Source of the DNA: Streptomyces zagrosensis
Lineage (GTDB): Bacteria; Actinomycetota; Actinomycetes; Streptomycetales; Streptomycetaceae
Length of the DNA: 64,000 nt
Assembly: GCF_014203645.1 (NCBI RefSeq)
Contig: NZ_JACHJL010000018.1
Coordinates: forward strand, 1-64,000
Direction: 5' to 3'
Shown in pieces: positions 43,717 to 52,000 of the stretch. The notes beneath the pieces were generated by a model, which worked only from the letters and a program-made list of their open reading frames with translations, was not told the DNA's origin and ran no database searches. Both the position numbers and the translations under genes were made by a program. The number at the start of each line of letters is the position of its first letter. Within the stretch, counting starts at the first letter, position 1.

Positions 43717-45032
43717 GCGTCTACTCCCGCCGTTGCCGTAGGGGAAACGGCGCCGCGCGCCGCGCGCTGTTGCAGCACTCTCGGCGCGGTCTCCCGCAGG
43801 CCGAAGGAGAGCAAGACGACGGCGATGGCGCCGCCGGCGGAGATGTACATGGCCGTCTCCAGCCCCCAGGCATCCGAGGCACGGCCAGCGACCAGGGGCG
43901 CGAGGAAGCCCCCCGCCAATTCACCGACGCCCATGACCAGGCCGAGCGCGGTGGCCAGCGCGCCGCGAGGCACCGTCTCCGCGGGGATCGTGGCCATGAT
44001 CAAGGTGAAGCAGCCCAGGCCGGTATAGGTGAGCACGACGACCAGGCCCAGCACCAGTGGATCGGCGATGTACACCACCGCGAGCGGGCACAGCACCGCA
44101 ATCGAGGTGAACACGATCATGGTGGTCTTGCGGCCGATGCGGTCGGAGATCGCCGGGGTGAGGAAGCCCCACAGCACCCAGGCGACGCCGAAGCACGTCA
44201 TGACCGCGCTCATGGTGCCCGATGAGTAGCCCTTGACGTCCTGAAGATAAACGGGGGTGAAGGTGATGATGACGACGAACCACGTGAGATAGCAGCAGGC
44301 GGCCAGCGTGCACAGGACGATGTTGCGGTGGCCCAGAACCTCCCGTACCGACGCCTTGGGTTCGGCTTGTGCCGCGGGGGCGGCATCGCTGACCTGACCA
44401 CCACCGGGCGGCACCTCCCGCACCGCCTTGGCGATCCAAGCCGCGATGAGCAGGCCGGGGACGATCGTGATGAGCAGGACCGTCCGCCACCCGAAGTGTT
44501 CGGCCACCCACACGACGGACAGCGGGGCGACGATTCCCCCCAGCAGACCGGCCGCGGAGCCCTGCAACAGCCCCATGTTCAGGCCGCGGCGGTGCTCTTG
44601 GGAGGCCTCCACCATCAGCGACTGCGACAGCGGCAACACCGCGCCCTCCGCCACCCCCATGAGCGCCCGAGCACCGAGCAGGCCGAGGAAACCGCCCATC
44701 AGCCCACCCGCCGCGGAGAAGCACGAGAAGAGCACGACGGCAGCGATCAGGATCGGCTTACGCTTGCCGATCTTGTCCGACAGCCGACCTGCGACCATCC
44801 CGGACAGGGCCCAGGTCAGTGCCAATGCCCCGGACAGCGTGCCCAATTGGGTGTGGGACAGATCAAATTCATCGGTGATGAACGGTGCCAAAAAGGACAG
44901 CGCCTGGCGGTCGAAGAAGACGAACCCGAAGGCGAGGAACAAGATGAGCAGCAACCGGTTCTCATAGCGGCGGGCTTCGTTGGCTGCTGCCGTTTGGACC
45001 ACCGGATCTGGCCGGGTACGGGTACGGATCAT
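43713..45032 (-). CDS. MFS transporter, probable aromatic or organic acid importer
   Basis: 439 residues from ATG 45032, with GAGG seven bases upstream. Twelve helices; helix 1 carries FFDRQALSFLAPFITDEF, and SGMVAGRLSDKIGKRKPIL is the MFS loop signature, repeated as TPAISDRIGRKTTM in the second half. The group (ACS/AAHS-like) usually takes up aromatic or sugar acids. It sits between the cupin dioxygenase (31 bases upstream) and the ADH gene (overlap ATGA), so it probably imports the operon's substrate. Confidence 0.9.
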   Translation of the reverse strand: MIRTRTRPDPVVQTAAANEARRYENRLLLILFLAFGFVFFDRQALSFLAPFITDEFDLSHTQLGTLSGALALTWALSGMVAGRLSDKIGKRKPILIAAVVLFSCFSAAGGLMGGFLGLLGARALMGVAEGAVLPLSQSLMVEASQEHRRGLNMGLLQGSAAGLLGGIVAPLSVVWVAEHFGWRTVLLITIVPGLLIAAWIAKAVREVPPGGGQVSDAAPAAQAEPKASVREVLGHRNIVLCTLAACCYLTWFVVIITFTPVYLQDVKGYSSGTMSAVMTCFGVAWVLWGFLTPAISDRIGRKTTMIVFTSIAVLCPLAVVYIADPLVLGLVVVLTYTGLGCFTLIMATIPAETVPRGALATALGLVMGVGELAGGFLAPLVAGRASDAWGLETAMYISAGGAIAVVLLSFGLRETAPRVLQQRAARGAVSPTATAGVDA

Positions 45033-45063
45033 GGAGACCTCGGGGCGGTGGGAGGAGCCGGGG

Positions 45064-45597
45064 TCACCGGAACAGGGAGTTGACGTAGTCGGCGCCGATG
45101 CCAACCTGCTCGTAGTGCTTGCGGCACATGGCGATGTAGTCGTGCACATCGAAGTAGCCGGCGGTCTCGCCGTTCTCGTCCAGCCAGATCAGCGGGCCCT
45201 TGACGATGAAGAACGTCTTCATCGGCTCTCCGCTGTCGTAGGAGACCAGGGTGTGCCCCTCGCCCGGTGCCTCGTAGACGAAGTCGCCGGCGCTCGCTGT
45301 CCAGGGCCGCTCAAGGTAGCCCCACTTCCCGGAGATCGTGTACGCGAACACCTCATGCGGGTGGTAGTGCCGGTTGACCAGTCCTGCTTCCTTGGCCCGC
45401 AAAATGTCGGCCCAGGAGTTGTCCTTGACGTTGATCCACAGGGGGCGCGAGCCGACGGTCTCGGTGAACGGCACGTAGTACCGGTCGTCGTCGGTGGCCA
45501 CCTGGGAGAGGTAGACCTCGGGCAGTGCGTCCGGCTTGAAGGAATTCTGTATCGGCTTGAGGTTCGTCCAGAACTCGCCGGTGGCTTCCTCGGGCAT
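45064..45597 (-). CDS. 2,4'-dihydroxyacetophenone dioxygenase-like cupin
   Basis: 177 residues from ATG 45597, with GGGAG eight bases upstream. Single-domain cupin with probable iron ligands in NRHYHPHE (His77, His79, with His81 or Glu82) and His115 in GEGHTLV. PLWINVKDNSWADILRAKE and the AYTISGKWGYLE strand resemble the dihydroxyacetophenone dioxygenase family. Those enzymes cleave 2,4'-dihydroxyacetophenone with O2 to 4-hydroxybenzoate and formate. Here that would feed pobA and the pca operon. First gene of the cupin-MFS-ADH-SDR operon. The family name is fairly safe, the substrate inferred. Confidence 0.8.
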   Translation of the reverse strand: MPEEATGEFWTNLKPIQNSFKPDALPEVYLSQVATDDDRYYVPFTETVGSRPLWINVKDNSWADILRAKEAGLVNRHYHPHEVFAYTISGKWGYLERPWTASAGDFVYEAPGEGHTLVSYDSGEPMKTFFIVKGPLIWLDENGETAGYFDVHDYIAMCRKHYEQVGIGADYVNSLFR

Positions 45598-46003
45598 GAT
45601 CGGCTCCCATTCGCTGGTTGATGGCCGAAGTGAACCCCGAGCAGCGAGGGCGCGTCTTTCCCAGGACGGACGTTGCCGTTTGCCCGTTTCGGACACGTCG
45701 AAGAGGCAGAGGCAGGGCAGAAGAAGGCGACGGGGAGGAACGGCGCGGTCCTGATCGACGTCGCCCGCGTACGGAGCCTGCTGCCCCGATCGGCGGAAGC
45801 CGCCTGTCCAAGCGCGTGCACAGCCACCGGTGGTGCCCGGTGGGTCCCGGGGCGCACCGGCCGGCCCATCACCAGCACCCGGCGCGAGCGGCCTTGAGGC
45901 GGCCGGACGCCCAGCAGCCTTGCCCGAGCGCGTGCGCCGCGCCCTCACTGAGCCACTTCAGGCCAGCGATCGCACTGAGCGCACTGCCCCGGGAAGCCGT
46001 GCC
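45598..46003. other. Promoter region of the cupin operon
   Basis: About 406 bases between the LysR gene end and the cupin start, both leftward. No gene is supported. It should hold the operon promoter and activator sites, but I see no convincing LysR (T-N11-A) box. Confidence 0.45.
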
Positions 46004-47131
46004 CTACAGGGTCACACCGGTATCGGTTGCCCGAGCCGTGCCCTGGGTGGGGATCGTGGTCTGGGCAATGAGGCGGCGTCTTCGCGACCAGGCAGCATCG
46101 CCGCGGATGCCCGATCGTGCGATGCCTGTGCCTGTGCCTGTGCCTGTGCCGGGGCCTGCGCCGGGCTCACCGGGCGACGCGGGCGTCTCATCGCTTGCCC
46201 GTTTCGTCCCCGCGGGCAGGCCCTGCTCGCGCAGTTGGCGGCAGATGCTCTCCAAAACGGCGGTGTGGGGGTTCGCGCGGTGCGATGTCGGCCAGACGAT
46301 GGCGAAGGTGCACGGCTCCAGATCCACCACGGGCCGATAGCGGATGTCCGGTCGGGGGAATAGCTCCGTCGCGACGGCTGGCAGAAAGGCGATCGCTCCG
46401 TCGAAGGACACGGCGGACAGCAGGGAGTCAATGCGGCGCACCTGATGATCGGTGTAGCTGACCGGTGTGCCGTCGGGCCGGGGGTCCGTGGCCCAAAAGC
46501 TGCGCTCGTCGTGGGATACATCGGGAGCCAGACCGACCACCGCGCGGTCCGCGAGGTCGGCGAGCCGCAGCGTCGGCCGGTCGGCCAGTGGATCGGAGCT
46601 GGACAGGCACACCACGCGCGGCTCGGTGGTGAGCGGCTCCGCGTGACAACCAGCTGGCACGGGCAGGTAGACGAAGGCTGCATCCACCTTCCCCATGGCC
46701 AAAGCGGTCGATTGTTCGGCCATGTCGAGTACCTTCAACTCCACCTTCACGTCGGGGTGTTGAGCGGTGATCGCGGTGACCACCTGGTGGGTGGCCTCCA
46801 GCGCGGCGGACCAGCCGGCCAGCCCCAGCCGCAGTGCCACTGCGTCATCATCGGCCGAGAAGCAGCGCGCCGCATCGCGCAGTTCGTCTGCCGCTCCCAC
46901 CACATTCCGCACGCGGGGAAGCAGGGCCTGGCCCATCGGAGTCAGCTCCACCCTCCGGCTGGTACGAGTGAACAACCGTACTCCGAGACGCTGTTCAAGG
47001 GAGCGGATCTGCTGGCTGAGGGCAGGCTGGGTGATATAGAGCCGTGCGGCTGCGCGGCCGAAGTGCAACTCTTCGGCCAACGTCAGCAGCGATCTCAGTT
47101 GATAAACCGCCGGACCGTCTAAGCCGGCCAT
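46004..47131 (-). CDS. LysR-family regulator with an unusual Gly-Thr tail
   Basis: 375 residues from ATG 47131, with GGGGGG eight bases upstream; an ATG at 47170 lacks a ribosome site. The winged helix (about 8-65; LRSLLTLAEELHFGRAAARLYITQPALSQQIRSLE) and two-lobed effector domain (about 90-300) are normal. The C-terminus extends some 65 residues beyond the usual end, with a PGTGTGTGTG run encoded by a hexanucleotide repeat (46123-46150) and an Arg-rich end. It probably regulates the cupin operon downstream on the same strand. Confidence 0.92.
   Translation of the reverse strand: MAGLDGPAVYQLRSLLTLAEELHFGRAAARLYITQPALSQQIRSLEQRLGVRLFTRTSRRVELTPMGQALLPRVRNVVGAADELRDAARCFSADDDAVALRLGLAGWSAALEATHQVVTAITAQHPDVKVELKVLDMAEQSTALAMGKVDAAFVYLPVPAGCHAEPLTTEPRVVCLSSSDPLADRPTLRLADLADRAVVGLAPDVSHDERSFWATDPRPDGTPVSYTDHQVRRIDSLLSAVSFDGAIAFLPAVATELFPRPDIRYRPVVDLEPCTFAIVWPTSHRANPHTAVLESICRQLREQGLPAGTKRASDETPASPGEPGAGPGTGTGTGTGIARSGIRGDAAWSRRRRLIAQTTIPTQGTARATDTGVTL
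46123..46150. repeat. Hexanucleotide repeat inside the LysR gene (TGCCTG, 4.7 copies)
   Basis: Four exact copies plus TGCC. As a 6-base unit it changes protein length by two residues per copy without shifting frame. Confidence 0.85.
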
Positions 47132-48754
47132 GGTCGGTGCCCCCCGTCGATGCACAGCCGACTCCTTCATCCATCAGGCATCTTAATCGGTGGGCGATTG
47201 CGCGGCCCCTCCTATACCAGTCAAGCTAACGTTTGTTTGCACAGACTTGCGGCGCCTCCCCCTGCCCTCGGCCGCCTGGCCGAAAATCGATCTGGCACGA
47301 TATTTGCCCCGCCGGGGCCTCACTCACCCCACGAAGGAGTTTCCCCCGAATATTCCTTGGTCCAGCGGCAACGTTCTCCTCGAATCAGCGACAGTCGATG
47401 TCGGATCGCCGCTGCTGAAGGACCTTGTGTGCCAACGGCCCGAGAATGACACCGCGACCGTTTTCGCCCCGCGCTAAACCGACTCCCCCACCGCGCGCTG
47501 ACCGATCGTCGCAGCCCGACGAGGATCGACGAGCATGCACAAACCACGCGCCGGCCGGGCGAAAGACGCGAAGGAGAAGAGGGGAAAATGCCAACGCCAC
47601 CGAACATCGCGCCCGAATCAAAAACTATCGAAGTGCGGCAGGCCCGGCCGCGTTTCCCTGTATGCGTGGGTCGATCGGGAGCGTTGGGCATCGGTGTGAG
47701 AGGGACGTCTTCCTCGGGAAAGATGAGGGAATGGATACGTGGGCGGACGCACCGCGATCGCTGCCCCGACGCAACTGCGGGGGACCAAGCGCAGGGTGCA
47801 GCGCGGCAGGCGGAACTGGGGCGGGGCGCAATCCGCGCCGCATGGACCGTAATCCAGCAGGCACATACGTGGACCGTAACCCAGCGGACAAAGATGCAGC
47901 GCGGTACCGAACACGAGAAATCGTCCCAATGCGTGGTGCCGGCTCCTGCTGAAAAGCCAGCGCAGCAACGCACGATGCTCGGCACACTCCCCGGCCTTGG
48001 TGAGCAGCTCCCATGGGGCTTCCCCCAGTCACTGTGCGCCGACAAATGGCACCCTTTCCCGCCGAGTACCCGGATCACTAGCGGCTCGAACAGGCATGTT
48101 TTCGGTGATATGAGCGGAGTCTTCGATGATGCGATGGCCGCTCATGGGCAGTCTTCGGCGGGTGTGATCAGCACGTCGCACGGGGCGCCACTTGACCTCT
48201 TCGAGTCGGACGACGCCTCTGGCAGTACGAACCACCTGAAGAAGCGACACATATGTGGGATGACCTACTCCTTGACATTCGAACAACGCAAGGAGGCGGT
48301 CCGCCCCGACCAGAAGACAAGCACACTGTTCCACCGGCTACACCACTTCGTGTTCGATGGCGCAGCAGCGCGACGCTGCGGCGCGTCATCCCGACGTCAG
48401 TTACGCAAAGAACCCCAAGCGACGGCGTACCAGGCCAATCCGCGTAGCAATGCGGGGAGCCGGGTGGTCGCCGAGACATTCCCTCCAGGCGATACGTCTT
48501 GCGACGTACCTTCAGCCGCCAGGCCCGCGAAAGTCCGGGCTCCAGCTCTTGCGGGCTGGGAACGGTTGGCTGACGCCGTGGCATGGGCTGGCGCTCGACG
48601 ACGCCGTCCACCGACACTGGCCAAGCGCTGGTATGTCGAGCTGCTTCGGGCCTCGATCGTCTGGCGCGACGGCAACCTCCGTAATGTCGTCGTCGTTCCT
48701 ACCCGCCGCCAAGGCGTAGCACCGCACAGACTCCCAGATAGGACATGGCACGTC
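47132..48754. other. Long region without a supported gene
   Basis: About 1.6 kb with lower and less periodic GC than the neighbours. Frames are open on the plus strand from 47588, but the translation is low-quality (Arg/Gln/Pro-rich, no domain) and has no ribosome site. Direct repeats GGACCGTAAYCCAGC occur at 47844-47858 and 47871-47885. It may be decayed DNA, or a long regulatory region before the oxidoreductase cluster. Confidence 0.5.
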
Positions 48755-49564
48755 ATGACGCATTCCACATCCCAGGTCGACACGTTCCGACACATCCCAC
48801 TTCAACCCTTCGGCCGAGTGGTCGAGGCCCCGTCCGGTGACGCCCGTATCACCGATATTCCAGTAACCGCCCTCACACGCTGGACCGAGGAGTCCCGCGT
48901 CCTGGTGCTGCGTGGCTTCGAGCTGATGGGGAAGGAGGAATTCGCCGACTACTGCCGGCTGTGGGGGGAGATACTGAAATGGGAGCCGGGGGAGGTCATC
49001 GACCTGATAGTCGAGGAAAATCCGCGGAACTACCTCTTCGCCAGTGGTGATGTGCCATTCCACTGGGATGGCGCGTTCGTGGAGGCCGACCCCCGTTACT
49101 TCTTCTTCCAGTGCTTGGACGCCACACCGGGCGTTGGCGGAGAGACCGTCTTCTCAGACACCACGGCCGTCTATCGGGATGCCCCTGTCGAAGAGCGCGA
49201 ACGGTGGGCGGAGCTCAGCCTGACCTATACGACGGAGAAGATGGTGCACTACGGCGGCGAGACCACCGAAAAGCTTGTCGCGCAACACCCCGCCACCGCT
49301 GTCCCCGTATTGCGCTTCGCCGAGCCGCTGGACCCCTCGGTCTACAAGAATCCGGTACACGTCAGCGTTGATGGCGTCGAAGAAGCGGAGGCTGGAACAT
49401 TCCTCGCCTCGTTGGCTGAGCGGCTGCATCGTCCGGAGTATTGCTACGCGCACGACTGGCGTAAGGGCGACATCCTGATCGCTGACAATTTCGCACTGGT
49501 GCACGGGCGTAATGCCTTCAACGGGCCGACCACCCGTCATCTTCAGCGGGTCGAGGTCATCTGA
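48755..49564 (+). CDS. Fe(II)/2-oxoglutarate-dependent oxygenase, TauD/TfdA family, PvcB-like
   Basis: 269 residues from ATG 48755; the only nearby ribosome-like AGGA is 13 bases away, so the start is less certain. The facial triad is His103 and Asp105 (PFHWDGAF) and His250 (ALVHGRNAF); an Arg in TTRHLQRVEV can bind 2-oxoglutarate. FFFQCLDATPGVGGETVFSDT, LTYTTEKMVHYGG and VLRFAEPLDPSVYKNPV resemble PvcB/IsnB enzymes, which oxidise isonitrile-bearing tyrosine or tryptophan derivatives. No PvcA isonitrile synthase is in the window, so the reaction could be another hydroxylation or desaturation. First gene of the monooxygenase cluster, 58 bases before the next. Confidence 0.85.
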   Translation: MTHSTSQVDTFRHIPLQPFGRVVEAPSGDARITDIPVTALTRWTEESRVLVLRGFELMGKEEFADYCRLWGEILKWEPGEVIDLIVEENPRNYLFASGDVPFHWDGAFVEADPRYFFFQCLDATPGVGGETVFSDTTAVYRDAPVEERERWAELSLTYTTEKMVHYGGETTEKLVAQHPATAVPVLRFAEPLDPSVYKNPVHVSVDGVEEAEAGTFLASLAERLHRPEYCYAHDWRKGDILIADNFALVHGRNAFNGPTTRHLQRVEVI

Positions 49565-49622
49565 CACATCCCGGCAGAACCGTTCGGGGACGGTACCTAG
49601 CACATACAGATGGAGCGAAGGT

Positions 49623-50861
49623 ATGAGTATTGGCATCGTCGGCACCGGGATCGCCGGTCTGCACTTGGCGCTGAGACTCCAGCAGTTCGGCATCGACGCC
49701 ACGTTGTACACAGCCCAAGACCCGGACGGCATACGCAGCGGGCCGCCGTTGAACTTCGTCACTCGTTTCGGCTCCACCCGAGAACGCGAAGGAATGCTTG
49801 GCCTGACCCAATGGGCGTCAAGCTTGTACGACAACCCGTGGATGCACGTCTGCGTCGAAGGCCCCGACGGGTACGCGTTTCGCGGGGAGCTGCCCAAACC
49901 GGCCAGCTCCATCGACTTTCGGATGTATCTCGCCACGCTGCTGGAGGAGTACCAGCGGCGTGGCGGAGAACCGGTGCTGCGCCCGGTGGCCGACCGGGAC
50001 GATCTCGTCCGGCTGGCCTCACACCACGAACTGCTGGTTGTCGCGGCTGGCCGGGGGGCGCTTACCGATACCTTCGCGCGTGATCCGGCCCGCTCGCCCT
50101 TCCAATCCGCGCCGCGGCATCTCGTCGGCGGCCTCTTCCACGGAGTCCGGCCCCCGGACCCCGTGGGCATGACCATGCACATGGTCCCGGGCGCCGGCGA
50201 GATCCACGCCCCGACCTACCACTCGTTCAGCGGCCAGGTGACCGCCGTGCTGGTGGAGGCAGTGCCGGACGGTCCGTTCAGTGCCGTCACGGACCAGGAC
50301 TATCGGGGGGACCCGGACCGGTTCACCGCGGACGTGCTACGCCTGATCACCACGCACGTACCCGACCTGCGTACCAGGGTGGAGGAGCGCGAGTTCGTCC
50401 TCACCCGCCCGGTGGACCTCATGCGCGGCGCGGTGGTGCCGGTGGTTCGCCGCGGCTGGGCGCAACTGGCCGACAACGCGTACGCGCTGGCAGTGGGGGA
50501 CGCCTGGATCACCAATGACCCCCTCACCGCTCAGGGTGCCAACCTCGGCTCCAGGCTGGCCTTTCACCTGGCGGACGCGCTACGCGAGTACACCGGGGCG
50601 CACGACGAGACGTTTTGCCGCACCGTCTCCGAGCAACTGTGGACCCTCGCCCAACCCGTCGTGGACTGGGCCAACCTGTTCATCGGTCCGCCCGCACCGC
50701 AGATCGGCACCCTGCTGGCCGCCGCCGCGACCGACCAGCGGGTAGCGGACGCCTTCGTCGCCCGCCTCGATCACCCCGAGGCCATGTGGCATGGCATCAG
50801 CAGCGTGCAACGTACCGACGAGTTCATCGCCCAGGCGCGGTCAGTGAGGAGCGGAGTATGA
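49623..50861 (+). CDS. Styrene/indole monooxygenase-like flavoprotein 1 (StyA family)
   Basis: 412 residues. FAD-binding fold with GTGIAG (GxGxxG at residues 7-12), VVAAGRGAL in mid-protein and GDAWITNDPLTAQGANLGS (about 292-310), the StyA version of the GD motif. The end HPEAMWHGISSVQRTDEF matches the StyA C-terminus. StyA enzymes epoxidise styrene or indole using FADH2 made by a separate reductase (StyB). No StyB is present, but an SsuE-like reductase is encoded at 56377. Its stop overlaps the next start (ATGA), and a paralogue is two genes downstream. Confidence 0.92.
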   Translation: MSIGIVGTGIAGLHLALRLQQFGIDATLYTAQDPDGIRSGPPLNFVTRFGSTREREGMLGLTQWASSLYDNPWMHVCVEGPDGYAFRGELPKPASSIDFRMYLATLLEEYQRRGGEPVLRPVADRDDLVRLASHHELLVVAAGRGALTDTFARDPARSPFQSAPRHLVGGLFHGVRPPDPVGMTMHMVPGAGEIHAPTYHSFSGQVTAVLVEAVPDGPFSAVTDQDYRGDPDRFTADVLRLITTHVPDLRTRVEEREFVLTRPVDLMRGAVVPVVRRGWAQLADNAYALAVGDAWITNDPLTAQGANLGSRLAFHLADALREYTGAHDETFCRTVSEQLWTLAQPVVDWANLFIGPPAPQIGTLLAAAATDQRVADAFVARLDHPEAMWHGISSVQRTDEFIAQARSVRSGV

Positions 50862-52000
50862 GCGTAAAAGTCGGCCTTATCTGGGACGCGGTCGGTTCGG
50901 TCGAGGCCGGGCGGGGGCTGCTCCAGATCGCGCGCCAGGCGAACCTGGACACCTTCTTGATCTTCGACCACCTGATGAACGTCTTTCCCCGGCAGGCATG
51001 GGACACCCACTTCAGCCACCTAGCTGCGGACATGCCCACCCCTGACCGCTGCCTCGATTACGCCACCGTGCTCGGTAACTTCGCCCCGGACGCGGGCCCG
51101 GTACGGCTCGCGGTAGGGGTCACCGACCCCCACCGCCGTCACCCGGCGGTGCTGGCGCAGACCGCACTCACCCTCGCCCAGCTCACCGAGCAAGCACCCA
51201 TCTTGGGTATCGGCACCGGAGCGCTGGAAAACCTCGTACCCTACGGCGTCCCACACGACCGCCAGGTGAGCAGGGTCGAGGAAGCGCTGCACCTGCTGCG
51301 GCTGTTCCTCTCCGGTGAGGGGCCGCACGACTTCCGCGGTACCTACTTCACGCTCGACCAGGCGCTCATGGGACTGCCGGCGCCCGAGGGCCGAACGCCA
51401 CTGCTGTGGCTGGGGGCGAACCGCCACCGGATGCTGACGTTGGCCGGCCGTTTCGCCGATGGCTGGCTACCCTCCGAGCTGATGTCCCCGGACGAGTACG
51501 CCCGGCGACTGGCAGTGGTGCGCTCGGCCGCCGCGGAAGCCGGCCGGGACCCGGACGCCATCATTGCCGCGGGGGGCCTTCCGATCGTGGTGGCGCAGAC
51601 CGACGCGGCTGCCCACGACCTTCTACAGGCCACCCCGATCCGCTACCAGGCCCTCCTCGCAAGCGACCACGCATGGCGTAAACACGGCCTCACCCACCCC
51701 TTTGGAGAAAACCACCGAGGACTGGCGGAACTCCTGCCGCACCTGCTCACACGCGAGGAGGTGGAACGGGCACTGGCCAAGGTGCCCGACGAGGTGGTCG
51801 CCGACCAGGTCATCGTCGGCAGCCGGGAAACGGTGCTGAAGCGGATCGAGGAACTCATCGATGCGGGCATGCAACACCCCATGTTGATCCCCGCATCGGC
51901 CTTGGCCTCGCCGGAGGCCGCACATTTTGCGGTGGAGTCCATTGGCTGGCTGGCTGCCCGACTCCGGTCCGGGGCGAGCGACACGGAGGTGCCAGCATGA
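50858..52000 (+). CDS. Luciferase-like (LLM-class) flavin-dependent monooxygenase
   Basis: 380 residues, TIM-barrel LLM family (F420- or FMN-dependent). VKVGLIWDAVGSVEAGRGLLQIARQANLDTFLIFDHLM, AQLTEQAPILGIGTGALENLVPYG and TPLLWLGANRHRMLTLAGRFADGWLP are characteristic. The SsuE-like FMN reductase in the cluster suggests FMNH2, although F420 cannot be excluded in an actinomycete. It is wedged between the two StyA-like genes with 4-base overlaps on both sides, so the three should be made together and may act on one substrate in sequence. Reaction unknown (Baeyer-Villiger, N-oxidation or C-S cleavage are all possible). Confidence 0.92.
   Translation: MSVKVGLIWDAVGSVEAGRGLLQIARQANLDTFLIFDHLMNVFPRQAWDTHFSHLAADMPTPDRCLDYATVLGNFAPDAGPVRLAVGVTDPHRRHPAVLAQTALTLAQLTEQAPILGIGTGALENLVPYGVPHDRQVSRVEEALHLLRLFLSGEGPHDFRGTYFTLDQALMGLPAPEGRTPLLWLGANRHRMLTLAGRFADGWLPSELMSPDEYARRLAVVRSAAAEAGRDPDAIIAAGGLPIVVAQTDAAAHDLLQATPIRYQALLASDHAWRKHGLTHPFGENHRGLAELLPHLLTREEVERALAKVPDEVVADQVIVGSRETVLKRIEELIDAGMQHPMLIPASALASPEAAHFAVESIGWLAARLRSGASDTEVPA

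Noticed and set aside
47588..48754. A 389-codon upstream extension of the PvcB-like oxygenase frame
   Set aside because: The extension is Arg/Gln/Pro-rich, shows no domain and no ribosome site at its start. The family length (~270 residues) is met from 48755.
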